Part shown: one piece after another, positions 18,175 to 25,901 of the stretch
Position numbering within the stretch: the first letter of the stretch is position 1
Layout: every line of letters starts with the position of its first letter
Origin: Streptomyces bottropensis ATCC 25435
GTDB taxonomy: Bacteria > Actinomycetota > Actinomycetes > Streptomycetales > Streptomycetaceae
Reading direction: 5' to 3'
Length of the DNA stretch: 64,000 nt
Assembly: GCF_000383595.1 (NCBI RefSeq)
Contig: NZ_KB911581.1
Coordinates: 8,887,519-8,951,518, forward strand
Program-made: the position numbers and the translations under genes
Notes under the pieces: model-generated
What the model saw: the letters and a program-made list of their open reading frames with translations, nothing else
Databases searched by the model: none
What the model was told of the DNA's origin: nothing

Positions 18175-18305
18175 TACTCCCTACGCCGGCATTACCCGGT
18201 AACAGGTTCAGCGGTCGACGCAGCGATTTCCGCCCGACGATGTTCCACGTGAAACATCGCGTCTGCGGAGGTCAGCGCCCTCTCAGCCCGGTGCTCCGAG
18301 CTCCC
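18175..18305 (-). ncRNA. TPP (THI-box) riboswitch of thiC, with a parS-like arm inside
   Basis: Read on the minus strand the leader contains the core TPP-aptamer blocks: GGGCTGAGAGGG (18291-18280), TGAACCTGTTACCGGGTAAT (18210-18191) and GCCGGCGTAGGGAG (18190-18177). GCTCGG with CCGGGC forms P3, and GCGGGAG with CTCCGC can form P2. Between P2 and the GAACCTG block, where only a short linker is usual, there is an extra arm of about 45 bases closed by GACGC/GCGTC whose inner hairpin is a parS variant. The thiC ribosome site lies at the 3' end of the aptamer, so translational control is likely. The limits are approximate. Confidence 0.93.
18242..18255. other. parS: parS site 4, one mismatch, inside the TPP riboswitch
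   Basis: GTTCCACGTGAAAC, which differs from the consensus by T to C at position 4. On the minus strand, and so in the riboswitch RNA, it reads GTTTCACGTGGAAC and with its flanks forms a continuous hairpin in which the changed base makes a G-U pair. Confidence 0.85.
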
Positions 18306-18325
18306 GCGTGTGCAAAGGTGCCTCC

Positions 18326-18353
18326 ACGCTAGCGGCAGATGTGGCGCGGTGAA
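18326..18353 (-). promoter_or_regulatory. candidate thiC promoter
   Basis: On the minus strand TTCACC (18353-18348) and TAGCGT (18331-18326) are separated by 16 bases, about 20 bases before the riboswitch. The hexamers are only moderately close to consensus. Confidence 0.35.
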
Positions 18354-18388
18354 CAGTGGGCCTCGCTCGTTCTTGCGATGATCGGTCG

Positions 18389-19867
18389 GTGACCACGACG
18401 CAGCAGCCCCCGCCTCCGCCCCCCGAGCCGCCCCACGGCCATGGCCCCGGAAACGGTCATGGGCATGGATCCGACGGCGGCCACGGCTACGGCTCCGGGG
18501 GCGGCCACAGCTCCGGCGGCGGCCACGGTCCCGGTGACGGACATGGCCACGGCCCGTCCTCCGGCGGCGGCGGCGGCCACGGACACTCCCACAGCCACGG
18601 TCCCGCCGCTCCCGTCTCGCAGCATCTGCGCAAGGTCATCGCGGCGGTGCTGATCCCCTTCGCGACCGCGGTCGTCGTGGGCCTCGTCGTGCTCTGGCCG
18701 GGCGGCGCCCCCTCGCACGAGCGCACCGGCGTGGGCTTCGACCGGCAGACACAGCAGGCCACCGTCACCAGGGTCGAGGAGGTCGACTGCTCGTCGGTGA
18801 ACGCCTCGGGCGACACCCCGACCGGTGACACCTCCACCGCCGAGGGATCGTCCGCCCAGCAGCAGGCCAACGGCACCTGCAAGAAGGCCACAGTCCGCGT
18901 CGACACGGGCGACGACAAGGGCCGTACGTTCACGGAGATCGTTCAGCCGGACCAGTCACGGCAGTTGGAGCAGGGCCAGGAGGTCGTGGTCGCGTACGAG
19001 CCCGCCGCGCCCAAGGACCTGCAGTACTCGGTCACCGATGTGAACCGGAAGCTCCCGATGGCCCTGCTCGCCGGGATCTTCGCACTCGCCGTCGTGGTGG
19101 TGGGCCGGATGCGCGGGGTCATGGCCCTGGTGGCGCTGGCCATCAGCTTCATGGTGCTGACCCTCTTCATTCTGCCGGCCATCCTGCAGGGCTCGAACCC
19201 GCTGGTCGTGGCGGTCATCGGCGCCAGCGCCATCATGCTGATCGCCCTCTACATGTGCCACGGGCTCTCGGCCCGGACATCCGTGGCGGTGATCGGCACC
19301 CTGATCTCACTGCTGCTGATCGGCCTGCTGGGTTCGGGTTTCATCGGCTGGGCCTATCTGACCGGCAACACCGACGACAACACGGGGCTGATCCACGGGC
19401 TGTACCCGACGATCGACATGAGCGGTCTGCTGCTCGCGGGGGTCATCATCGGCTCGCTCGGTGTGCTCGACGACGTGACGGTGACCCAGACGTCGGCGGT
19501 CTGGGAACTGCACGAGGCCAATCCGGCAATGGGCTGGCGAGGGTTGTACCGGGCGGGCATCCGCATCGGCAGGGACCACATCGCGTCGGTCGTCAACACC
19601 CTCGTCCTCGCCTACGCCGGTGCCGCGCTGCCCCTGCTGCTGCTCTTCTCGATCGCGCAGAGCAGTGTCGGCACGGTCGCCAACAGCGAACTCGTCGCCG
19701 AGGAGATCGTGCGCACGCTGGTCGGGTCGATCGGCCTGGTGGCCTCGGTACCGGTGACCACCATGCTGGCCGCCCTGGTCGTCTCGGCCGACCGCCCGGG
19801 TGCCCCCGAAGCGGCCGCCGTGCCCGCGCCGGCGCGCGGGGGACGAGGCCGCCGCCGCAAGCGCTGA
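18389..19867 (+). CDS. YibE/F-like membrane protein with His-rich N-terminal tail
   Basis: 492 residues from a GTG at 18389. The first 75 residues are a low-complexity Gly/His tail with about a dozen His in HGHG and HSHSHG repeats. A first membrane segment follows (about 82-102), then a soluble beta-rich domain with TVTRVEEVDC, then seven or eight membrane segments (about 215-470) with the YibE/F pattern GLGLL-like helices and the DVTVTQTSAVWEL loop. The family's transport substrate is not established. The His-rich tail suggests metal binding. It is divergent from thiC and converges on ssgA across a shared hairpin. Confidence 0.82.
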   Translation: MTTTQQPPPPPPEPPHGHGPGNGHGHGSDGGHGYGSGGGHSSGGGHGPGDGHGHGPSSGGGGGHGHSHSHGPAAPVSQHLRKVIAAVLIPFATAVVVGLVVLWPGGAPSHERTGVGFDRQTQQATVTRVEEVDCSSVNASGDTPTGDTSTAEGSSAQQQANGTCKKATVRVDTGDDKGRTFTEIVQPDQSRQLEQGQEVVVAYEPAAPKDLQYSVTDVNRKLPMALLAGIFALAVVVVGRMRGVMALVALAISFMVLTLFILPAILQGSNPLVVAVIGASAIMLIALYMCHGLSARTSVAVIGTLISLLLIGLLGSGFIGWAYLTGNTDDNTGLIHGLYPTIDMSGLLLAGVIIGSLGVLDDVTVTQTSAVWELHEANPAMGWRGLYRAGIRIGRDHIASVVNTLVLAYAGAALPLLLLFSIAQSSVGTVANSELVAEEIVRTLVGSIGLVASVPVTTMLAALVVSADRPGAPEAAAVPAPARGGRGRRRKR

Positions 19868-19869
19868 AG

Positions 19870-19895
19870 CGTTACGGCACCTCGGGGCCGTAACG
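19870..19895. terminator. bidirectional hairpin between convergent genes
   Basis: CGTTACGGC and GCCGTAACG form a perfect 9-base stem with an eight-base loop in the 30 bases between the YibE/F-like gene and ssgA. Confidence 0.65.
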
Positions 19896-19897
19896 GT

Positions 19898-20335
19898 TCA
19901 TCCCGCGCTCTGCTCCTCCGCCAGGATGCGGTCCAGAGCCTCGTCGAGCAGCGTGTCGAAGTCGGCGAGGGAGCGCTCCTGCCCCAGCGGCACAAGCTTG
20001 TCCGTACGGTCGAGGAAGGCCACCAGCGGCGCCGTGCCGACCCGGAACATCGCCTGGTCGGTGCCCACCTGAAGCCGGATCAGGACCTCCCCGAACGTCT
20101 CCGGATCGGCGGGGGCGATGTGCACGTCCCCGTCGCCGCACGGCCGCCCGACGCCGTCGATGAGCAGCTCCCGTCCGAAGGCCCAGGTCACCGGGGCATC
20201 GCCGGGCAGGTGGAAGGTCAGCCGCACGGCATAGGGATCGCAGGTCTCATAACGGAGCTCCACCGGGATGCGGAAGGAGAGCTCCTCCGAGACGAGAAAG
20301 CTCATCATGACCTCTGCCTGTACCGACTCGCGCAT
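19898..20335 (-). CDS. ssgA: SsgA, sporulation-specific cell division activator
   Basis: 145 residues from the ATG at 20335, or 135 from the ATG at 20305, which has AGAGG upstream; the choice is open. The sequence is typical of the SsgA-like family found only in sporulating actinomycetes (SFLVSEELSFRIPVELRYE, HLPGDAPVTWAFGRELL, FLDRTDKLVPLGQE). SsgA promotes septation and branching and helps SsgB place FtsZ in aerial hyphae. The gene upstream on the same strand is an IclR-type regulator in the position of ssgR, the known activator of ssgA in S. coelicolor, which supports ssgA rather than another family member. Confidence 0.93.
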   Translation of the reverse strand: MRESVQAEVMMSFLVSEELSFRIPVELRYETCDPYAVRLTFHLPGDAPVTWAFGRELLIDGVGRPCGDGDVHIAPADPETFGEVLIRLQVGTDQAMFRVGTAPLVAFLDRTDKLVPLGQERSLADFDTLLDEALDRILAEEQSAG

Positions 20336-20433
20336 CGCCTACCCCGCCGTGTTCGTCGATTGGCCAGGAATCATCCGCCTGACACCTCTGGAAGTTTGCT
20401 GAAAGTACACGAGAGATCACAAGGAGTGATTTT

Positions 20434-21678
20434 TCAGATGCTGATAGAGATCGCGAGTGTCCCTAGCAGCTTCCCGATCTCGGTCTGCAACTGACGGGCG
20501 AGGGGCAGCAGTCGGTCCGCCTGGTGCGAGGGCAGCGAGATGGCGAGAGTGCCGGCGGTCGACCCCGCCGTGATGGGAAGAGCGGCGCAGACCGTCCCCA
20601 GGGCGTACTCCTGCCGCTCCACGACCGGTTCCATCCTCCCCATCCGCCCGAGGCGCCTTAGCAGCGTCTCGTCGTCACGGACCGTGTAGGGGGTCAGCGA
20701 CTGCACCGGATAGCGCTCCAGGTGGTCGCGGCGGTCCTCGTCGCTCAGCTGGGACAGCAGACACTGCCCGATGGCGTGCGCGTGACCGGTCTCCCGGAAG
20801 TCGGCCCACTCCTCGACCGCCGGGGTGTTGGGGCTGTCCGCGACGCACTTGACCTCGATCTCGCCGTCCCGGTAGATCGCGAAGTACACCGGCACGCCGA
20901 GGGTGTCCCGCCAGTGCGCCAGGGCCTCACCCACCGTGCTGCGACGTTTCTGCTGCGCTCCGCTGCTGCTCAGCCGCTCGGCCGCCTCACCCAGGAAGAA
21001 CAGCCCCTTCTCCCGGCGGAGATAGCCCTCATGGACCAGGGTGCGCAGCAGGTGGTAGGCCGTGGGCAGCGCTAGCCCGGCATCCCGCGCCAACTGCTTC
21101 GCGGGCGCTCCGTGTTCTCGCTCGGCGACGGCTTCCAGCAGTCGCATCGCCCGCTGCACCGAGCCGATCAGGGTCCCGGAGTTCGCCTCGCTCGCGGTGG
21201 GCGACGCAGGGGACGGGATACGCGCCCCCCGTCCCGGACCGTGTCCGAGCGGGGACCCTGGGCGTACGGGCCCCGTCTGCGGCCGGGGCTTGGTCGGTGG
21301 CGCCAGTGGCTGTGCCTGCGCGCGGGGCGACGGCGGAGGGGGCTGCGCCTGCGTGCGGGCCGTCGGCGCGGGTGGCTGCGTCCGCGGCCTCGTCCGTTCC
21401 TGTGCCTGCGCCAGCGGAGGTTCGGGGCAGCGCACCTTCTCCTCGCCCGGCGAGGTGCGTGGCTGAACGGGGGGAGCCGGGGTCGTCGACGGCGTCGTAC
21501 GCGGCGGGGACTGCGGGACATGAGCCTCCGCCTCCCGGACGCGCGCGTGCTCGGCGGCGGCCACCGGTGTCGATCGAGGGCCCGGCTGTGTGGGCGGAAC
21601 CGCGCTCTGTGCCGACCGGGAGAGCGGTCGGCCGGAAGAGGCGAGGGGTTCTGCGGGTGCGGTGTCAGCCGTGGCCAA
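20434..21678 (-). CDS. ssgR: SsgR, IclR family regulator with a long proline-rich N-terminal extension
   Basis: 414 residues from a TTG at 21678 with GGGAG about eight bases upstream. Residues 170 to the end are a standard IclR regulator: winged helix SVQRAMRLLEAVAERE with QLARDAGLALPTAYHLLRTL, then the effector domain. Residues 1-165 are Pro/Gln/Ala/Thr-rich low-complexity sequence with AQAQP repeats and no fold. A GTG at codon 81 preceded by GAGGAG could give a shorter form. SsgR activates ssgA in S. coelicolor, and ssgA lies 98 bases downstream here. Confidence 0.85.
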   Translation of the reverse strand: MATADTAPAEPLASSGRPLSRSAQSAVPPTQPGPRSTPVAAAEHARVREAEAHVPQSPPRTTPSTTPAPPVQPRTSPGEEKVRCPEPPLAQAQERTRPRTQPPAPTARTQAQPPPPSPRAQAQPLAPPTKPRPQTGPVRPGSPLGHGPGRGARIPSPASPTASEANSGTLIGSVQRAMRLLEAVAEREHGAPAKQLARDAGLALPTAYHLLRTLVHEGYLRREKGLFFLGEAAERLSSSGAQQKRRSTVGEALAHWRDTLGVPVYFAIYRDGEIEVKCVADSPNTPAVEEWADFRETGHAHAIGQCLLSQLSDEDRRDHLERYPVQSLTPYTVRDDETLLRRLGRMGRMEPVVERQEYALGTVCAALPITAGSTAGTLAISLPSHQADRLLPLARQLQTEIGKLLGTLAISISI

Positions 21679-21914
21679 GGGGTCACTCCCGAAGCGCGAG
21701 GAGGGCCGCCCGTGCGAGGGACACGGGAGGGAGATGCGCCGCCCGCGGGGGTCGAGCCCGCGACGAGTTCCCGGACTCTAGCCGCCCGTCACCGCCTGTA
21801 GACGGCCCCGCCGGGAAACTTCCCCCTGGCGAGGGAACCTCACGTTCCTGTTACCGCCGCGCCCTGACCGGGGTTCACCCACTCACGCCTCACCTGTGAC
21901 GCGACGCTGACGCC

Positions 21915-22127
21915 TCACCAGTCGCCGCGCGAGGAGGATCCCGCCGTGAACTTCTTGACGACGTAGACCAGTCCACCGACCAGCGCCACGAAGACCAGCA
22001 CCTTGAAGAGCAGGCCCACCACTACCTGGACGACGCTGACTATCAGCCCTCCGAACACCAACAGGGCGATGACCGGCACCGCGACCCACTTCACCCACCA
22101 CGGCATCCCCGCGAAGATCTCCCGCAT
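21915..22127 (-). CDS. small membrane protein, DUF5326 type
   Basis: 70 residues from an ATG at 22127 with GAGGAG upstream. It has MREIFAGMPWWVKWVAVPV followed by two hydrophobic segments (about 12-33 and 35-57) and a short charged tail. This is the pattern of a short Streptomyces family of unknown function. It stands alone between ssgR and the cupin gene. Confidence 0.75.
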   Translation of the reverse strand: MREIFAGMPWWVKWVAVPVIALLVFGGLIVSVVQVVVGLLFKVLVFVALVGGLVYVVKKFTAGSSSRGDW

Positions 22128-22291
22128 CGCCCTTGCTCCTCGTGTCTCCACCCGTCGCCCCGCCACCGGGGCACTCATTCCGGGCCTTTTGCTGTCCTGC
22201 CGTCGATGCTAGGGCCACGCGGGGGCCGTCCGGGGGCCTCGTACCCCTTGTCCATCCCTGATCGTCCCCCTAGGGAACACCGAAGCGGATG

Positions 22292-22609
22292 TCAGCCCTC
22301 CGGCGGAGAGAACACCACCACGACCCTCAAGTCCTCGGTGATGTGGTGGAACTTGTGGGCGACCCCGGCAGGCACGTACACGACACTGCCGCGCGCGACC
22401 TGGGTGGTCTCCAAGCCGACCGTGATCGATGCCCGGCCGCTCACCACGAGATACACCTCGTCCTGACCGTGCGGCTTCTGCGGATCGAGCTCGCCGGCAT
22501 CGAGCGCGTATAGGCCGACCGACATGTTCCGTTCGCGCAGGAACTGCAGATAGGCACCGTCATTGGCGGCGCGCTCCGCCTCCAGCTCGTCCAACCGGAA
22601 TGCCTTCAT
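22292..22609 (-). CDS. cupin domain protein
   Basis: 105 residues forming one small beta-barrel. The first cupin motif is PQKPHGQDEVYLVVSG and the second is VYVPAGVAHKFHHI, so metal-binding His and Glu are present. Function unknown; such single cupins are often small dioxygenases, isomerases or sensors. The ATG at 22609 has no clear ribosome site and the palindrome CGACTTAGTCG lies immediately upstream, so translation may be leaderless. Divergent from the holin-like gene with only 57 bases between starts. Confidence 0.82.
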   Translation of the reverse strand: MKAFRLDELEAERAANDGAYLQFLRERNMSVGLYALDAGELDPQKPHGQDEVYLVVSGRASITVGLETTQVARGSVVYVPAGVAHKFHHITEDLRVVVVFSPPEG

Positions 22610-22666
22610 CGACTTAGTCGCCCCTGCCCGGTGCTCGTACCGATCGCTTCTGCCACGATCAGACAC

Positions 22667-23044
22667 ATGATGAATTTCCTAGTCAAGACGATCGCCAACG
22701 CGGGCGCCCTGGCGGTCGCCGTCTGGCTGCTCGACAAGATCACGCTGACCGGTGACAGCACGGGCAAGGAGGTCGGCACCCTGCTGCTGGTCGCGCTCGT
22801 GTTCGGCCTGGTGAACGCCGTGGTCAAGCCGCTCGTGAAGCTGTTGACCCTCCCGCTGTTCATACTCACGCTCGGCCTGTTCACGCTGGTCGTGAACGCC
22901 CTGATGCTCATGCTCACCTCGTGGCTGGCCGACGTCGTCGACCTGAGCTTCCATGTGGAGGGCTTCTGGACCGCCGTCCTCGGCGGCCTGATCATCTCGA
23001 TCGTCTCGTGGGCGCTCTCCCTCGTCCTGCCCGACGGGGACTGA
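22667..23044 (+). CDS. phage-holin-like (PF04020-type) four-helix membrane protein
   Basis: 125 residues with four hydrophobic segments, the size and pattern of the actinobacterial four-TM holin-like family (NFLVKTIANAGALAVAVWLL, GLVNAVVKPLVKLLTLP). It is a core-genome family, not part of a prophage. Function not established. Its stop is nine bases before the tyrosine phosphatase start, so the two are probably co-transcribed. The first of two adjacent ATGs was used. Confidence 0.85.
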   Translation: MMNFLVKTIANAGALAVAVWLLDKITLTGDSTGKEVGTLLLVALVFGLVNAVVKPLVKLLTLPLFILTLGLFTLVVNALMLMLTSWLADVVDLSFHVEGFWTAVLGGLIISIVSWALSLVLPDGD

Positions 23045-23052
23045 GGTCCGGC

Positions 23053-23547
23053 ATGACCTATCGAGTCTGCTTCGTCTGTACCGGCAACATCTGCCGCTCC
23101 CCGATGGCCGAGTCCGTCTTCCGTGCCCGGCTGGAGGAGGCCGCGCTGGAGAACCTGGTCGAGGCCGACAGCGCGGGCACCGGCGGTTGGCACGAGGGCG
23201 ACGGCGCCGATCCGCGCACCGTCTCCGTCCTGAAGGCGAACGGATACTCCGGCGTCCACACCGCCCGCCAGTTCCAGGTCTCCTGGTTCTCCCGCCTCGA
23301 CCTCGTCATCGCCCTCGACGAGAGCCACCTCAAGGCACTGCGCCGCCTCGCGCCGACCGCGGCGGACGCGGACAAGATCCGGCTGCTGCGTTCCTACGAC
23401 CCCGCCGCCGACGGAGATGATCTCGACGTCCCGGACCCCTACTACGGAGGCCTGGACGGTTTCGAGGAGTGCCTCGAACTGGTGGAGGCGGCGAGCCCCG
23501 GCCTGCTGGCCGCCGTACGCGAGAAGGTGGAGGGACGGGCCGCATGA
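23053..23547 (+). CDS. low molecular weight protein-tyrosine-phosphatase
   Basis: 164 residues. The active-site loop CTGNICRS is at residues 9-16 (Cys nucleophile, Arg, Ser), and the general-acid aspartate is in DVPDPYYGG near residue 130. Homologous to PtpA of Streptomyces and mycobacteria, which affects secondary metabolism in some species. It overlaps the next gene by four bases (ATGA), indicating translational coupling with the PLP enzyme. Confidence 0.92.
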   Translation: MTYRVCFVCTGNICRSPMAESVFRARLEEAALENLVEADSAGTGGWHEGDGADPRTVSVLKANGYSGVHTARQFQVSWFSRLDLVIALDESHLKALRRLAPTAADADKIRLLRSYDPAADGDDLDVPDPYYGGLDGFEECLELVEAASPGLLAAVREKVEGRAA

Positions 23548-24689
23548 GCACGCAGAACCCCGCCGTGGAACCCGGGGACGGCACCCGCGCGGTACGGGCC
23601 GGGCTGCCCGAGCCCGTCAAGCACGAGCCGACCCTCCCCGGGCCGGTCTTCGCCGCCCACTACCACCTGCCGGGCGAGCCCACCGGCCCGTACGCCTACG
23701 GGCGCGACCAGAATCCCACCTGGACCCTCCTGGAACGCGCCATCGGCGAACTGGAGGCACCGGGACAGGACGACGCCGAGACGCTCACGTTCGCCTCCGG
23801 CATGGCCGCCATCTCGGCCGTCCTCTTCTCCCAGCTGCGTTCCGGTGACGTCCTGGTCCTGCCGGACGACGGTTACAACGTGCTGCCGCTGGCAGGTGAG
23901 CAGCTGCGGTCGTACGGCATCGAGGTGCGCAGCGCGCCGACGGGCGGCGACGCCCAGCTCGACGTCCTCGACGGCGCCAGGCTGCTGTGGATCGAGACCC
24001 CGTCGAACCCGGGGCTGGACGTGTGCGACGTGCGGCGGCTCACCGAGGCGGCGCACGCGCGTGGCTGTCTCGTGGCCGTCGACAACACCCTGGCTACCCC
24101 GCTCGGGCAGCGGCCCCTCGAACTGGGCGCCGACTTCGCTGTGGCCAGCGGTACCAAGCAGCTGACCGGACACGGGGACGTCCTTCTCGGGTACGTCGTC
24201 GGGCGGGACGCCGCACTGATGGCCTCGGTGCGGCGCTGGCGCAAGATCGTCGGCGCGATCCCGGGCCCGATGGAGGCCTGGCTGGCGCATCGCTCGCTCG
24301 CCACGCTCCAGCTGCGCGCCGACCGGCAGAGCGCCAACGCCCTCGCCGTGGCCGAGGCCCTCAAGGGGCGGCCCGAGGTGACCGGGTTGCGTTACCCGGG
24401 GCTGCCCGACGACCCCGCGCACAAGATCGCCTCGCGGCAGATGAGGCGCTACGGGTGCGTGGTGTCGTTCACCTTGCCCACGCGCGCGCGTGCCGACCGT
24501 TTTCTCGACGCGCTTAGTCTGGTGGACGACGCCACGAGTTTCGGAGGAGTCCGTTCCACCGCGGAGCGGCGCGGCCGTTGGGGCGGCGACGCTGTGCCGG
24601 AGGGTTTCATCCGCTTCTCGGCCGGTGCGGAGGACACGGCCGATCTCGTGGCGGACGTGCTGCGTGCGCTGTCGGTTGCGACCGGCTAG
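23544..24689 (+). CDS. cystathionine gamma-lyase/synthase family PLP enzyme
   Basis: 381 residues, a fold-type I PLP enzyme of the Cys/Met metabolism family. The aldimine lysine is in ASGTKQLTGHGD near residue 200; the ring-stacking region is FASGMAAISAVL and the distal motif is WIETPSNPGLDV with VAVDNTLATP. It would cleave or form a C-S bond in cystathionine or a related substrate. Translation is coupled to the phosphatase gene (ATGA overlap). A strong terminator ends the holin-phosphatase-PLP unit. Confidence 0.88.
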   Translation: MSTQNPAVEPGDGTRAVRAGLPEPVKHEPTLPGPVFAAHYHLPGEPTGPYAYGRDQNPTWTLLERAIGELEAPGQDDAETLTFASGMAAISAVLFSQLRSGDVLVLPDDGYNVLPLAGEQLRSYGIEVRSAPTGGDAQLDVLDGARLLWIETPSNPGLDVCDVRRLTEAAHARGCLVAVDNTLATPLGQRPLELGADFAVASGTKQLTGHGDVLLGYVVGRDAALMASVRRWRKIVGAIPGPMEAWLAHRSLATLQLRADRQSANALAVAEALKGRPEVTGLRYPGLPDDPAHKIASRQMRRYGCVVSFTLPTRARADRFLDALSLVDDATSFGGVRSTAERRGRWGGDAVPEGFIRFSAGAEDTADLVADVLRALSVATG

Positions 24690-24706
24690 TACTCCGCACG
24701 CACAAC

Positions 24707-24745
24707 GGGCGGTCCGAGCCTCCCCCCTCGTGGCTCGGACCGCCC
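24707..24745 (+). terminator. strong hairpin terminator
   Basis: Perfect 14-base stem (24707-24720 with 24732-24745), eleven-base loop, 17 bases after the PLP enzyme stop. Confidence 0.85.
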
Positions 24746-24873
24746 CCGGTTCCGCGCGCGAACCGCGCGAACAAGGCTAATTGACTCTGCGTCAGTGTCC
24801 AATCACAGTAGCGACAGGGGCCTATCGACTTATTTATGGTTGGGCGCTCCGGGCAGCGAGGGGAGGAACGACC

Positions 24874-25779
24874 ATGGATCTGGCCTTACTGCGGACCTTC
24901 GTGACCGTGCACCGGGCCGGCTCCTTCACCCGTGCCGCCGCCCTGCTCGGCCTCTCGCAGCCGGCCGTAACCTCGCAGATACGCACCCTGGAGCGTCAGC
25001 TGGGCCGCCCCCTCTTCCTTCGCCAGGCACGCGGAGTGACGCCGACGACCATTGGCGACGAGCTGGCCCACAAGGCGGCCCCGCATCTCGACGCGCTGGT
25101 GGAGATCGCCGAGACCGGCCTCGACGACGACTCCTCCTTACGAACCCTCCATCTCGCCGGCCCACTGGAGTTCACCGCCGAGCGGGCTCTGCCTGCCCTC
25201 ACCGAGCTGACCGGGGACGACGGCCAGGGCTTCGCGCTGCGGGTCTCCTTCGGCAACTCCGACAAGACGCTGGAGGGTCTCGCCGCCGGCCACCACGACC
25301 TGGCCATCACCACCGCCCAGGCCCGCGGCCCCCTGCTCAGCGCGACCCCTCTCTGCGACGAGGAGCACGTTCTGATCGCCGCCCCGCGCTGGGCGGACGA
25401 GATCGGGCCCGAGAGGCCGTGCCGCAAGGGAGCACACCTGCTGGAGGGGCTTCCCGTCGTCGAGGTACACGAGTCAATGCCCTTCGTCACCCGATACTGG
25501 GCGTCGGTCTTCGACGCCCGGCCCACGGCTTCCGGCACCGTCGTCGTCCCGGACCTGCGGGCGGTCCTGGCCTGTGCCGTCTCCGGCGCCGGACTTGCCG
25601 TGCTGCCGCGCTATCTGTGCGCCACCGCTCTGGACCGCGGTGACGTGGTCACGCTCCTGGAGCCCGCGGTGCCGCCGCTACGGACCTACTTCCTCGTGGT
25701 CCGGACCGGAACGCTGGCCTTGCCGCACATCGCGCGGGCGCATGAATGGCTGATGAGGGCCGCCGCGAGCTGGTCCTGA
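24874..25779 (+). CDS. LysR family transcriptional regulator with two TTA codons
   Basis: 301 residues, standard LysR length. HTH at residues 3-60 (LRTFVTVHRAGSFTRAAALLGLSQPAVTSQI), then an inducer-binding domain. The ATG at 24874 has GGGGAGG upstream. No divergent target gene lies beside it, which is unusual for LysR regulators. Two in-frame TTA leucine codons, at codon 5 (24886-24888) and codon 89 (25138-25140), put translation under control of the bldA tRNA, so the protein should appear mainly in development or stationary phase. Confidence 0.92.
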   Translation: MDLALLRTFVTVHRAGSFTRAAALLGLSQPAVTSQIRTLERQLGRPLFLRQARGVTPTTIGDELAHKAAPHLDALVEIAETGLDDDSSLRTLHLAGPLEFTAERALPALTELTGDDGQGFALRVSFGNSDKTLEGLAAGHHDLAITTAQARGPLLSATPLCDEEHVLIAAPRWADEIGPERPCRKGAHLLEGLPVVEVHESMPFVTRYWASVFDARPTASGTVVVPDLRAVLACAVSGAGLAVLPRYLCATALDRGDVVTLLEPAVPPLRTYFLVVRTGTLALPHIARAHEWLMRAAASWS

Positions 25780-25866
25780 GGCCGCGTTGCAGCCACTCGA
25801 CGGATGCGAGCGCGGGCAGCGAGCCCGCCCTGCGCCGCCAGGAAGCCACTCTTCACCTACAGCGAT

Positions 25867-25880
25867 GTTTCACGTGGAAC
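25867..25880. other. parS: parS site 5, one mismatch
   Basis: GTTTCACGTGGAAC on the plus strand, with A to G at position 11. This is the same variant as site 4 in the opposite orientation. It lies in the leader of the NUDIX gene. Confidence 0.8.
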
Positions 25881-25901
25881 ATGGAGGGCCACATTTCTCC
25901 C

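Noticed and set aside
16102..18252. Long plus-strand open frame opposite thiC
   Set aside because: It is antisense to a gene with clear family motifs; long antisense frames are expected from the GC bias of Streptomyces codons.
21735..21800. tRNA-like sequence on the minus strand near the ssgR start
   Set aside because: A T-arm-like stem GCGGG/CCCGC and a possible seven-base anticodon loop can be drawn, but there is no U33, the apparent anticodon would be CTA, and no acceptor stem or D arm fits.
22667..23044. Holin-like gene as evidence for a prophage
   Set aside because: It belongs to a widespread chromosomal four-helix family and no phage genes lie nearby.
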